NCBI GenBank assembly: GCA_965153455.1
Contig: OZ234493.1
Location: 14,374,213 to 14,438,212 of the forward strand
DNA: 64,000 nt
Origin: Sphagnum compactum
Lineage: Eukaryota > Bryophyta > Sphagnopsida > Sphagnales
Direction of reading: 5' to 3'
Part shown: piece after piece, positions 22,254 through 32,274 of the stretch
How positions within the stretch are numbered: the first letter of the stretch is position 1
Layout: every line of letters starts with the position of its first letter
Notes under the pieces: model-generated
What the model was told of the DNA's origin: nothing
The model's input: only the letters and a program-made list of their open reading frames with translations
Databases searched by the model: none
Program-made: the position numbers and the translations under genes

Positions 22254-23180
22254 TTATTGGATGTAGGAAATGGTGTGTGCTTCCTTGAGCATACAATGGT
22301 GAGCCATAGGACTATGCTTTCCATGTAAATCAAGAGGTATGTATCCCAAGTGGTGACCATCAGTCTCCCAATCCACTTGGTAGTACGCATGCTCGAACCA
22401 GTTGTCAATTGTGAAACCTGGTGGAAACAGGGCCTCTTGCCCAATGAGCACATCATAATTGGTGGCATTGGTGATTAAACATCTGACATGTAGGCAAAGC
22501 TCCTGATCTGTACCTTCATTGAAGTTAAGTGTAATCAAATCCGAGCTCTCCCGAAGTACCTCCTCTACATTCCCACTAGTAATGCGAATTTGCCACATAG
22601 ATTTTCGTAGTTTGGAGTCAAGCATGCCCATCTTCTTGGCGAATTCAACTCCAAGAATCACTAGTTGGGCACATGTATCAAGAAGTACCACTCTGAATGT
22701 ATGTCCTCCCACCTGGATTGCTGACTTAGTATTGTTGACAATGGCAACCCTAGTGACGATGGAAGTTCTCTCACTAGGCTCCACCTTCGGAAATGAGCGA
22801 GAGACTTTGTGGAGAGAATGGCTATCTACAACGCCTTTGCTGAGTAACAAATCCATAAATGAGGTGTTCTTAGTTCCCTTTTGATATGTGAATGTATAAT
22901 CAAAGGTAGGAGAGCCCACTAATTTAGCCATGTTAAAACTAGTGACCAGATTACGAACGCCATTTGCAACATGTGAGCCAATCGAATGTCTCTCCAAGGT
23001 GTTGGATGGGACCCTTGTAACATGTGGATCAGGGATTGGCAGAGGACCTGATGTAGTGTTCAGGGTATCTTTTAGTACTACAATTATGTCCCTGGAGCTT
23101 AGCTTCAAATCTTGAAAACTAAACAACGGTGTACTCACAAGTTTTTGTGCCACTTCACGTATTTGAAGTTGGCACTCCAT
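22254..23180 (-). pseudogene. Retrotransposon aspartic protease region
   Basis: An uninterrupted 308-codon stretch. The protease core reads IQVGGHTFRVVLLDTCAQLV, with the active-site Asp at 22679-22677. The usual DTGA/DSGA is DTCA here, a damaging or unusual change. Before it lies VEPSERTSIVTRVAIVNNTKS, a gag-protease linker; after it CLITNATNYDVLIGQEALFP, the second half of the retropepsin fold. It ends at a TAA (22256-22254). The same frame resumes directly and runs into the methyltransferase, so the two were one polyprotein. Confidence 0.75.
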
Positions 23181-23439
23181 AAACTGATTAGTGGAAAATT
23201 GTGTGTTTTCCTGATGTACATGTATTCTTGGGGCACGAGAATTTGATACCTTAGCAGCTTATGGTGTAGTAATATCCTCCCCCCTCGCCAAAAGGTGCGT
23301 TCTTCTTGCGTGTTAAGAGGACGAAAAGATTATGGCATGACTGCTCGAGCTCCTCTAGCCTTGGTAATAGGACTTGAACCAAATGCGAGTCCAATAGTCT
23401 GAATTACCTACCTAGTGGCAGAAACTCTGGGTGCCACAT

Positions 23440-24869
23440 TAGCTTTTGTGCCAGAAGTAAGAAGGGCAAAAAGAAGTGGCAAATTTTAGTGTGAGACTAA
23501 AATTGTGTGCACGGAAAAGAACATACTCCCCAACCATGGCATCATGTGAGAGGCCATAGAATGACCTAGAAGGTCCCTCTTGTGATCCTGAACCCCATAC
23601 AGGTTGGGCATGACTAGCTGGTTGGGAAGACTTGCTTTTTATATTAGCAAGTTGGGCCTTTAATGATTCGAGTTCATTTTGCAAAGTGTAAGCTTGAGCG
23701 ACATGGGCTTGTAGCACCTCCCTCTTGTCAGCATTTTGCTCTTTCTTCTTAGCATTCTTACTAGAATTACCCTTGGTGGGGAAAGCCTGAGTGGAAGGCT
23801 GAAGTGCCTTGGTTTTTGGTTGAGGGGCAGTGGAAGATGCTAATAGATTTTGCAGTGGTAATTGGAGTTATTTCCGTTCTGGGAACTTGGCAAAACAAAC
23901 AACTTCCTGATGTTTTTCTTTCTCACAATAATCACAAAAGAGATCTTCGGAAGGAATGTTGCATTCAATAGCTTTGTGGGCAGGATTGCCACAATAGTTG
24001 CAAGAAGGTAGGATGGGTGCAACTGAGTGCATCGCTTTAGCCCTTGAAGAAGAATGTGATGATCTGGTTGTCGCAGCTAGTGGAGGCTAAGGCTTTGAAC
24101 ATGATGGAGGCCTCATAATACTGGCTTCATAGTGTGCATGAGCTAGTTCCAGCTTTTCAGAAATGTTGTACACATCCAACAAAGTGTACGAGTCTTTAAA
24201 TTCTGCAAAAACTCGTTGCAAAACCTACGCATGGACTGTCGAAGTACCTTTCAACGAACGAAGATATTGATGGGCAGCTTCTAGGTCTGTGATGCTCTAA
24301 GTATCCTCTTTGAACTTGAGAAGCCTCCTATAGACCATCTTGAGGGTTTCATCTTTCTGCTAAGAGAAGGTGGCGAGCTGCAAATTTTTTTCAGAATTCT
24401 TAACCGGAAATTTCAACTCAAGAAATCGAAAGAATTCCCCCACTAGATTAGCAAAAGCTGGTGCATCGATGGTGGGAGGAATGTTTATGGTAGCAGCAAT
24501 GAGTTGTTGAGGAAAAAAATTTACTAAATTAGGTACTAAATTTAGATTATTGGGCACAGTCCCATGATGTGCAATGGCAACCTGTAGTGCAGCTTGAGAG
24601 GTGGTGGCGATGGCTGTGGCATAAGCTAGATTGGGGATCTGAGTGACGCCCAAAATCCTCGGAGAATGTTGCTCATAAACATCTAATGCCTCATAGTGCA
24701 CATAATGGGCCAGTTGTTTGAATGCAAATGCCTCGGTGTAATCAGCGCCATACTTGAGCTCCAATTCACAAACCATAGTTGAGAAAGTTGCTTTGAATTC
24801 CCTCAAAGAAATGGTACCTGGCCTTCCGTTGAACTTCTCAATTCTCCCAAAGGAACTACTGACCTCCAT
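23440..24869 (-). pseudogene. Retrotransposon gag with two CCHC zinc knuckles
   Basis: Starts at the ATG at 24869-24867 (MEVSSSFGRIEKFNGRPGT), typical of a gypsy capsid N-terminus. An open stretch runs to a TAG at 24362-24360, with further TAGs at 24299-24297, 24227-24225 and 24089-24087. The same frame continues to two tandem knuckles at about 24000-23893: CNYCGNPAHKAIEC and CDYCEKEKHQEVVC, both C-x2-C-x4-H-x4-C and intact. A basic, Gln-rich tail with a short coiled coil (LQNELESLKAQLANIK) follows. The knuckles would bind RNA. Confidence 0.8.
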
Positions 24870-25203
24870 GGTGTATATGGGGTGTAGAGGTAACGGCTTG
24901 CAACGGAATATACGGTGATGGTATGAAAGCAAGTGCGGTAGCAGGTGTACCCCACTGATTAACCCCTCCAAATGGACTTTAATGTACCGTTGATGTAGTG
25001 TAACCTGAACTTGAATTCTTGGTAAGAGTTGTATTGAATGACGGTGGCGTTGTAGATGCTTTGATGGTACTATCGTGAAGATCATGAGTTCAAAGAAATC
25101 GGCTCAAAGGATGATACCTTGGCTCTGGCTGAGTGGTAGTGTTCTCATCATTCGAGGACATGGTGTTATCCCATGCCCCAAAATTTTGTAGCAATACAGA
25201 ACA

Positions 25204-25698
25204 CTAGTTACAAAGTTCTAACACAACGTACGGTTTGAAGAATACGGTGCGTCGACAGGGATGAATAGCGATGGACAGACGTCTGTGGCCAGACGTCGGT
25301 GGACGAAAGGGGCTAAACGAACGAAACCAGACGGACGGACGTCGATTGCAACGGACGACGACGTAATAGATCGCCAATGAGCTCTCCAGCGATGGCGGGT
25401 GACGACGCGATGGACGCCGCGCTACAGATTGCCTGAGAGCTTTACAACAATGGCATGCAAAATTATTATTATTATATTCTTCTTGCTTGACACTGCACTT
25501 GGTTCTAACAACTTCAAGAGTCTTTAAGGCTTCCTCCACCTCCTCCTGTGTCTCTGCGCAAAAAAGAGTGTTATTTTCTCTTCTCGTGCTGTAGCACGCA
25601 CACACGCACGTGCGCTCAACACTTCTCGAGCGCCTCTTCGGAATAGCAGGAGTTTGTCCAATCTTCACTTCAAAAGCATTCAGGGGTGGCAACCTCAT
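25204..25698 (-). CDS. Unassigned open frame in the retrotransposon leader
   Basis: From ATG at 25698 the frame is open for about 164 codons upstream of gag. The first half (AFEVKIGQTPAIPKRRSR, TQEEVEEALKTLEVVRTKCS) looks protein-like. The second half is Arg/Ser-rich and driven by the CpG-rich DNA. I recognise no family. It could be a captured exon, an upstream regulatory frame, or chance openness of GC-rich DNA. Confidence 0.25.
   Translation of the reverse strand: MRLPPLNAFEVKIGQTPAIPKRRSRSVERTCVCACYSTRRENNTLFCAETQEEVEEALKTLEVVRTKCSVKQEEYNNNNFACHCCKALRQSVARRPSRRHPPSLESSLAIYYVVVRCNRRPSVWFRSFSPFRPPTSGHRRLSIAIHPCRRTVFFKPYVVLELCN
25240..25440 (-). promoter_or_regulatory. CpG-dense leader segment with repeated GACGTC palindromes
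   Basis: This 200-base stretch is markedly richer in GC and CpG than the rest of the element. It holds three GACGTC palindromes (25278-25283, 25292-25297, 25338-25343) and further ACGAC/ACGT cores. GACGTC is the core of bZIP-type binding sites. It may be the element's promoter-proximal control region; only the composition and motifs are seen directly. Confidence 0.4.
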
Positions 25699-25859
25699 AC
25701 ATTGAGACACAACAATTGAAAGCTCGAGAGTAGTAACAACAACAACAACACCAGCAATAACAGCAACAACAACACTAGCAACAAAAGAAACCCAAGAAAC
25801 TCAAAGCCAAGAAAAATTTGTCGTTTTCAACATTAAGCAACAAAGAGCAGTTTTTCTAG

Positions 25860-26173
25860 AATTAAATTGAAAAGAAGGAAAAAAACATAGTGTATGTAAA
25901 CGGTGGCCGTGTAATAATCGCTGTGAGCATGTAGAAATTGAATCTGACTATGGAAGAAACTCTCCCTGACAAAGGAATTCTAGAAAACCTAACAAGAGAA
26001 GGGAAAAGCTTGGCCTTTTATATAGTCGTCAACAAGCTAAAATCCTAAATAAGCCATAACCCTAAAGCACATAATAATACACAATAACCTAAGAACATAC
26101 ATTAACCCTAAAGGCATGATTGGCATGCCCGTAATCGGCCATCATGTATGAGGCCATGTGTACGGGCATGACA
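25860..26173 (-). repeat. Terminal repeat segment B, right copy (5' end of the element)
   Basis: Counterpart of 17278-17582, from AATTAAATTG to GGGCATGACA. No A segment adjoins it on either side: to the left the T-rich leader begins at once, to the right lies the AACTA duplication and host DNA. The 5' end of the element is therefore represented by B alone. Confidence 0.85.
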
Positions 26174-26177
26174 ACTA
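26173..26177 (+). repeat. Target-site duplication, right copy (AACTA)
   Basis: Matches 17098-17102. Its first A overlaps the terminal CA of the element, so the strict duplication is either five bases with a non-canonical end or four bases (ACTA) with TG...CA ends. Confidence 0.65.
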
Positions 26178-26920
26178 ATTACAATCATAATAAGCCAATG
26201 TTGAAAGTTGATGTTATAATTTTGTTAAATGACATCTCAAAAATGTTTAATCCAACAAATCAAAACATTCAAAAGTTAATTGGACATGTGGATGATTATT
26301 GGGAAGGATTGGTACCACCTCATTTCAAGATTAGATATCATAATCATGTTAAACATGTTGTGGTTCACATGATTGGAAAAGATTGGTGGCACTTAATCAA
26401 GCTTATGCAAAATCATGTTAGAACATTGATAATAAATGATTAAAAGCAAGGGATTTAATTAGTTATAATTCATCATGCTCACCAAATATATAATTTTGAG
26501 TTTTGAAAATTATTATTCTATGATTGTATGGTTTTACCAATGTTATACATTATAATTAAATTAATATTGACTCAAAACTTGCAAATTTGGTTGATGATGT
26601 TATTTTGTAACTAAGATAATAACATCCATTTTTACAAAATATTATTTTGTGATCATTGTAATCAGTTAAGATACTATTTTGCAAATGATGCAACTAGCAA
26701 TTATATATATTTTTTAATTGTCTAAAATGTAATTAAACATGGATATAACATTTACAAATTGTAATTGATGTGCAATTACCATAATAATATTCATTGATTT
26801 TTTACATATTGGGATGCCATCTCATAATTATTCATGAAATCAAAATTAGCAAACCCTTCAAACACATTTACAATTGTTCATTGTAATATGCATTACACAA
26901 ATCTATTTCATCAATAATAA
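26178..26920. other. AT-rich DNA with an unassigned short frame
   Basis: A plus-strand frame to 26443 contains HVDDYWEGLVPPHFKIRYHN and looks mildly protein-like, but I cannot assign it. It may be a transposase remnant interrupted by the retrotransposon insertion. The remainder is AT-rich without structure. Confidence 0.3.
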
Positions 26921-26929
26921 CAAATAATT

Positions 26930-27780
26930 TAAGATTGAAACATTTGAATCATTGACATTATAGAAATCCAATGGGTTTCACATTGCTCAAGAACTTGTTA
27001 CCTTTTGAATAAAAAAGATTAACAAACTTTTAAGATTTTGCATATTTCTTCAAGTTGTGATCAAAAAATGCATATAAGCTTTGCAATACACTTTCTAGCT
27101 AATGCACTAAAAGGATATCCAAAAGGGTTATGAACAACCAAGTTGGTCTTATGAACAAAACAATGTCCCATAATACCAACAAGGGCCACTTTTCTTTGAA
27201 TTACATGGTCATTCTTGTTTAATGGCCTTGGAAAACACTACTATGTCACAACCCATGTTCATCAACTTCTCAAATAATTCTTCCAACTCCATGCCACCAA
27301 ACTCAAACATGCATTTAAGCATGAAAGAAAAAATGTTGTTAAAGGTGGCATAAAGACCTATAGTTTCCACATAGAGTATGGGAATCCTAGATTCCACTTT
27401 TGGAAAATGTACAAATGGATTGAAATCCATTATACATTGTTCATTGCAGTCACTTCATCTACATTTGTTGCAATAAAAGTGGCAACAATAAATGTTATCA
27501 TGGTAACCTCCAATAAAATAACATGTATCACCTATATCATCCCCCAACCAAATCAATCAATCCAAACTTTTAACTTCATGGTCTATTGTAGGACATCCAT
27601 GGGAAAGAATATGATAAATGACAACCAATTGGACATTTTTTCTTTTCTAATCATAGATATTGGCTTAGAGTCAATCCAAGATAGAGGGTCGATCATGTGT
27701 AGTTTGATTATGTTCACTTTGAACATGCATTGAGTTTTTGTTGGAATAAAATGTGCAAACATCAATGCCAAGCATTGAAA
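26930..27780 (-). pseudogene. Degenerate hAT-like transposase (ZNF862/ZMYM-like plant type)
   Basis: Translating the minus strand across frames gives, in order: DEVTAMNNV-stop-WISIHLYIFQKW (about 27455-27400), then MGHCFVHKTNLVVHNPFG, then LEQCETHWISIMS. These follow the order and wording of a hAT-like transposase-derived family common in plants, which has WISVH.Y...W, C.AH(R/K)TNLAVQ and KILRNVKTRWISMLS at matching places. Stops and shifts are frequent, so it is long dead. The family name is from memory. Confidence 0.5.
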
Positions 27781-30700
27781 CCTTGGCTTTTTGATGGCCC
27801 TAGTGTTTCAACAAGTTGTCAAGTTTTGGAATCAAAGTTTTATGCCTACCTTCAACAAATGTGCATATTTTGCATTGGACTTGGTATATTTCACCTTTGT
27901 TATCCAAAATAGATTTACCCATGGTAGTTTAGCAATCCTAGTGTTTTAAAATTTTCTTGATCCTTCATACAATTTCATTTTCTTCTTTTAAGGAATTTCA
28001 CATGTTGAATTAAACACAAGAAGGTGAAATAATTCATCAATAAGGGGTTGGGATTTTGGTGGGCATTTTAGGGAGTTGTGAAAAAATGAAGTTGGGGGAC
28101 AAAGCTCAAGATTTCAATAATCGAGTCAAATGTGCAACTTCAACTTTTTAAAATTGTATGTTAATCGGTTTCCCATGCCTACTTGTGCACCAGATCCAAT
28201 TTTCCCTCAATGGGCCTAAACCACAAGTTTTCAAAATGCATTTCATTATCGAAGTTGAAAAAATCCCAAAGCAAACATCAATTGTAATAATGTTACAATA
28301 TATAATTCTACAACCTTGGTATTTTCCAACTACTAAACTATCACCATTGCACAAAGCCCATCCATCATGAAAATTATGATGTACACCAAAAAGTGATGTT
28401 AATGAAATATACCTTTCATTGCATCACCATTGTTGGTGAATACAATTCAATAATAGAAGTTGTGATGGCAAAGAACTTACTAGCCATGGTAGTGACATTA
28501 ATGAACAGATGTGACCTTGAAAAGGAGGGTGACGATTAGGGTTAGGGTTATTATGAATGGTGGCAATTTTCCCATGTTAGCAAGAACATTAAAAACCTTC
28601 AATTTGTTTTCCCCACGGGCCCATCATAGGTTCAAAATCTTTGTCACCTTGGGAAATATATCATGGGAAAAATAAGTCCTATAGGTAGGTAAAAGAAGTA
28701 AATGTTATTAATGTAAATAGATGTGCATGACATAGATGGATTAATGGATTGTGAATAGGTAGGTAATATATATAACAACAATTGATGTAACTACAATAGT
28801 TAGTTAGTTAGGGAACTAGAACCCAATGAAATTTTTTTCATGTCCACCCACCATCCATCCATATCTTATGGTGTTCTATTAATGTTTGTTGTTTGGTGGT
28901 TCTTTATCGATAAGGAAGCAAAAAGTGGAACAATGTAAAGACTTTTGATAAACCCAAGTATGAACAAGTTCCATATTTTTAAAGCTTTAGCTTATCAACT
29001 TCTTGGAAAAGCAAGGATATTCATCTTTGTGAAGTTGAATATCCTTGCTCCTCCTTAGCATCATGTTTTTTTGTGTTCCTGTTAATACATGTGATTAGAA
29101 AATGGAACGAGGTTTGGATTCTTTCATGTGGAGTGAGTAATGTTTTCGACTTCACAAAGATGTCATAGATTAAGAAACTAGTTTATGTTTTGCATAAAAA
29201 GATGTGGTTTGTGACAAGTGCCATGGTTTTGTTTTATGTTCTTAATTTTCAAGAAGTAATGAAACTATAGGGTGGAGCTTGGATAATTTTAGTCTTATGG
29301 AAAGTGCCATGGTTTTGTTTGTTTTAGTGCAATTCCCTAGTAGTGTGAAATTGTGTTTTGGTTTTGTCATGTTAACTGCATGAAAGTTGCAATTTGTAAT
29401 TTTGTTTTGTTTGTGCAACATGGTGAAAGATGCATGAGGCCACTTTCTTGTTTTTTTTGTTGAGTTTGAAATTTTGGAAGGGATTTTATTTTGATTTCTT
29501 TGTGTTTCTTGATTTTCTTGTTTTTGTTACACTTGTTTGTTTGTTCTAGGGGAAATTGTTTTGGAGAGAAGTTGTTTCAATTTTTTTCATCTTTTTGTTT
29601 CTTGCATTATTTTGTTTGTTTATTTTTGTTAAGCTTAGGAAATTTGGAAGCAATTGTCCAATTTGTTTTTGAAATTTTCATGGTTTTTGTTTTTGTTGTT
29701 CATAATTCCTTGAGGATTTTGAAGCTCAATTGGGTTTTAGTATTTAGAGTTTTAGAGGTTGGCTTGATTGTGATTAACTTTGAAAAGGAAGATAATGGAA
29801 AGAAATAAAAAGGTGAAAAGAAGTATTTATTGGGTTAGAATTTTTTCACTTTAACATTTGAAACATTGGGTAGAAACATATTGTGTCAACACATGTGCCA
29901 CTTCATCCTTTAGCAACAATGCAATAGTCACTATTACAAACTATAGTTTTTTTTGCTAGTCATTTTAGTCATAGTGCTATTTGTTTAATTTGATTAACAA
30001 TGTTTGATTTCACTAACCTAAAAAATAGGTATGTTCGTTTTGATTGAAAAAAACTAGCAACTTGATCAAATTGGATAATAGGGTAAACACATGGTAGTTG
30101 TGGCATTTAAATGGATTTGTTCAACTTGAAAAAAGATGATTAATGTGATTGAAATTAGTCACCTACATCTAACTAAATGTGATTATATTACAATTTTTTG
30201 ATAATGTGGTAATAAAATTGAAAATATTGGAAATGGTTTACTAATGCAATATGGTGCATACACATTGCCCATCAAGCTTAATGTCTTCAAATTGCTGATG
30301 TTGTGATTTAAATTTAGTAACTTCTTGTTACAAGTGGGGTATTATGGATAGGAATGTAAAAAACTTTAGGTTATGGTGAAGTTCAACTTCTTGTTTCCAA
30401 TACTTTACAATGTGTTATTTGCATAAATTTTGTAAAATGTGATTGAAAAATCTTAATTTCTAGTTCTTGGTTTGAATTAAATTAAATTTGGATTCAATAT
30501 TTTCATTTGAATGGAACTTAATTTTCACAAAATAAATTCATTTTTTTCCATTGCTGGCAATTGATGATCACTAATAGTGCATAACAATGTGATTCCAAGT
30601 TTAATTCAAATTTGATTGAAGAAAAATGAGATGAAAATTAGTGCAAAAGGCATTAAACTTATGACTATGACGTTGGAAAAAAACTATGAAAAACCACAAA

Positions 30701-31140
30701 TCTAAAAAACCACCTATGTGTTCCTCTTTAATCAAGAATTGACTAAATAAATTCCAATTTTGAATCATCATTCAAAAGGATGAAACCTAAAGGTGTTCTA
30801 CCTAAACCAACTTCAATGAATCGTTAGCATTATTTTTATTCTTAAGCAAATGTTTTAAATTGATGTTTGATTTGTTAGCAATTAACAAAAAGTTAAAACA
30901 TAACATTAAATTGAATTATTTTGTTGATGAAAAAAGTTTGAAGACAAAAGAAACATTCCAAATAGATAGATATATGTAGCACTAAATATATGAAAAGCCA
31001 CTTGAAATTTCCAAAACAAAAGACACAAAATTCAACTTTATGGTGCCCTCCAAATACACCAAGAATTTTTTGTAGGAGCCCAAAAAGCATTTGGTAAAAT
31101 GTTGCAATAAAACATGTAGATAGATTCGAGACAAAAAGTT
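27781..31140. other. AT-rich intergenic, no gene recognised
   Basis: Long T- or A-rich stretches, including a poly-pyrimidine-like T-rich run at about 29400-29720 whose open frame is low-complexity (Phe/Leu/Val only). A short AGGGTTAGGGTTA lies near 28538. No coding or RNA gene is supported. Confidence 0.45.
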
Positions 31141-31145
31141 TTGCT

Positions 31146-31165
31146 ACAAATGAAGAACCCTAAAC
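31146..31165 (+). repeat. Short interstitial telomere-type repeat
   Basis: AACCCTAAACCCTAAACC, two and a half copies of the plant telomere unit CCCTAAA, immediately before the 70-bp minisatellite. A similar short run lies near 49065. Too short to be a telomere remnant with certainty. Confidence 0.5.
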
Positions 31166-31174
31166 CCTAAACCT

Positions 31175-32235
31175 TGAAGCAATGCAAGATTCTTGAGCAT
31201 ATTGAATGGGATGCAATAGGAACATCTGCCCATAAAAAATTTGAAGCAAATGCAAAGGGTTCTTGAGCAGATTGAAGAGCATCCAATATGAAGATCTGGC
31301 CATAGAGAAATTGAAACAATAATGCAGAATTCTTGAGCAGATTGAAGTTAATGCAATATGGAAGATCTGGCCATAGAGAAATTGAAACAAGAATGCAGGA
31401 TTCTTGAGCAAGATTGAAGTTCATGCAATATGGAAGATCTGGCCATAGAGAAATTGAAACAATAATGCAGGATTCTTGAGCAGATTGAAGAGGATGCAAT
31501 ATGAAGACCTGGCCATAGAGAATTGAAGCAATTGAAACAACAATGCCAGATTCTTGAGCAGATTGAAGAGGATGCAATATGAAGATCTGGCCATAGAGAA
31601 ATCGAAACAATCCAGGATTCTTGAACAGATTGAAGTTAATGCAATTTGGAAGATCTGGCAATAGAGAAATTGAAACAATAATGCAGGATTCTTGAGCAGA
31701 TTAAAGGGAATGCAATAAGAAGATCTGCCGAGAGACAATTGAACCAATTGAACCAAGAGGATGCAATATGAAGATCTGGCCATAGAGAAATTGAAACAAT
31801 CCAGGATTCTTGAACAGATTGAAGTTAATGCAATTTGGAAGATCTGGCAATAGAGAAAGTGAAACAATAATGCAGGATTCTTGAGCAGATTGAAGGGAAT
31901 GCAATAAGAAGATCTGCCGAGAGACAATTGAACCAATTGAACGAATAACTGATCTAGAAATTGAAACAATAATGCAGGATTCTTGAGCAGATTGAAAGGG
32001 ATGCAATAGGAAGATCTGCCCATAGAGAATTGAAGCAGATGCAGAATTGTTGAGCAGATTGAAGGGCATGCAGCAGAAAGATGTACCCATAGAGAAATGG
32101 AAACAAATGCAGGATTCTTGAGCCAGAAAGAAAAAGATGGTGCAATAGGAAGATCTGCCGTTAGTGAAATGCAAACAATAATGCAAGATTCTTGAGCAGA
32201 TTGAAGGGGATGATTCTTGAGCAGATTCTAGGTCT
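31175..32235 (-). repeat. Minisatellite of about 70-bp units with a higher-order duplication
   Basis: About fifteen units built on ATTCTTGAGCAGATTGAAG, then a GATGCAATA block, then AAGATCTGGCCATAGAG and AATTGAAACAATAATGCAG. Unit length varies around 66-78 bases. A block of two to three units near 31560-31750 recurs almost unchanged near 31755-31940, a recent higher-order duplication. All three minus-strand frames stay open over long stretches because the unit has few stops on that strand. These frames encode only permuted repeats, so I do not call them genes. The array ends about 40 bases from the stop codon of the coiled-coil gene. Confidence 0.9.
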
Positions 32236-32274
32236 GGAACAATAATGTCCATTTTGCTTTCTTTTTTTCAGAGG

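Larger units (their letters stand above)
17103..26173 (-). mobile_element. Ty3/gypsy-type retrotransposon carrying a cytosine-5 DNA methyltransferase and an integrase PHD finger (degenerate)
   Basis: A 9.07-kb element on the minus strand, with TG at its left edge, CA at its right, and a flanking AACTA/ACTA duplication. Reading from 26 kb downward, domains are: leader, gag with two zinc knuckles, aspartic protease, DNMT3-like C5-methyltransferase, reverse transcriptase, RNase H, DDE integrase, PHD finger, then a G8 tract. The polyprotein stays in one frame from protease to methyltransferase motif VI apart from stops. It then shifts once inside the methyltransferase and again in the reverse transcriptase. 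No full-length product can be made. The terminal repeats are not a normal LTR pair (see separate entries). Repeat copies differ by about 9% (A) and roughly 15-20% (B) by eye, so the insertion is old. RT before integrase and D..D..E integrase place it in Ty3/gypsy rather than Ty1/copia or DIRS. Confidence 0.9.

Noticed and set aside
29400-29810. Hydrophobic plus-strand frame (membrane protein)
   Set aside because: Low-complexity T-rich DNA gives runs of Phe, Leu and Val; no conserved pattern or gene structure.
31146-31165. Chromosome end or ancient telomere
   Set aside because: Only about two and a half units; such short CCCTAAA runs are frequent in plant genomes.
31167-32252. Three long minus-strand open frames (164-200 codons)
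   Set aside because: They are frame-shifted readings of the 70-bp minisatellite, present in all three frames, with no family resemblance or promoter context.
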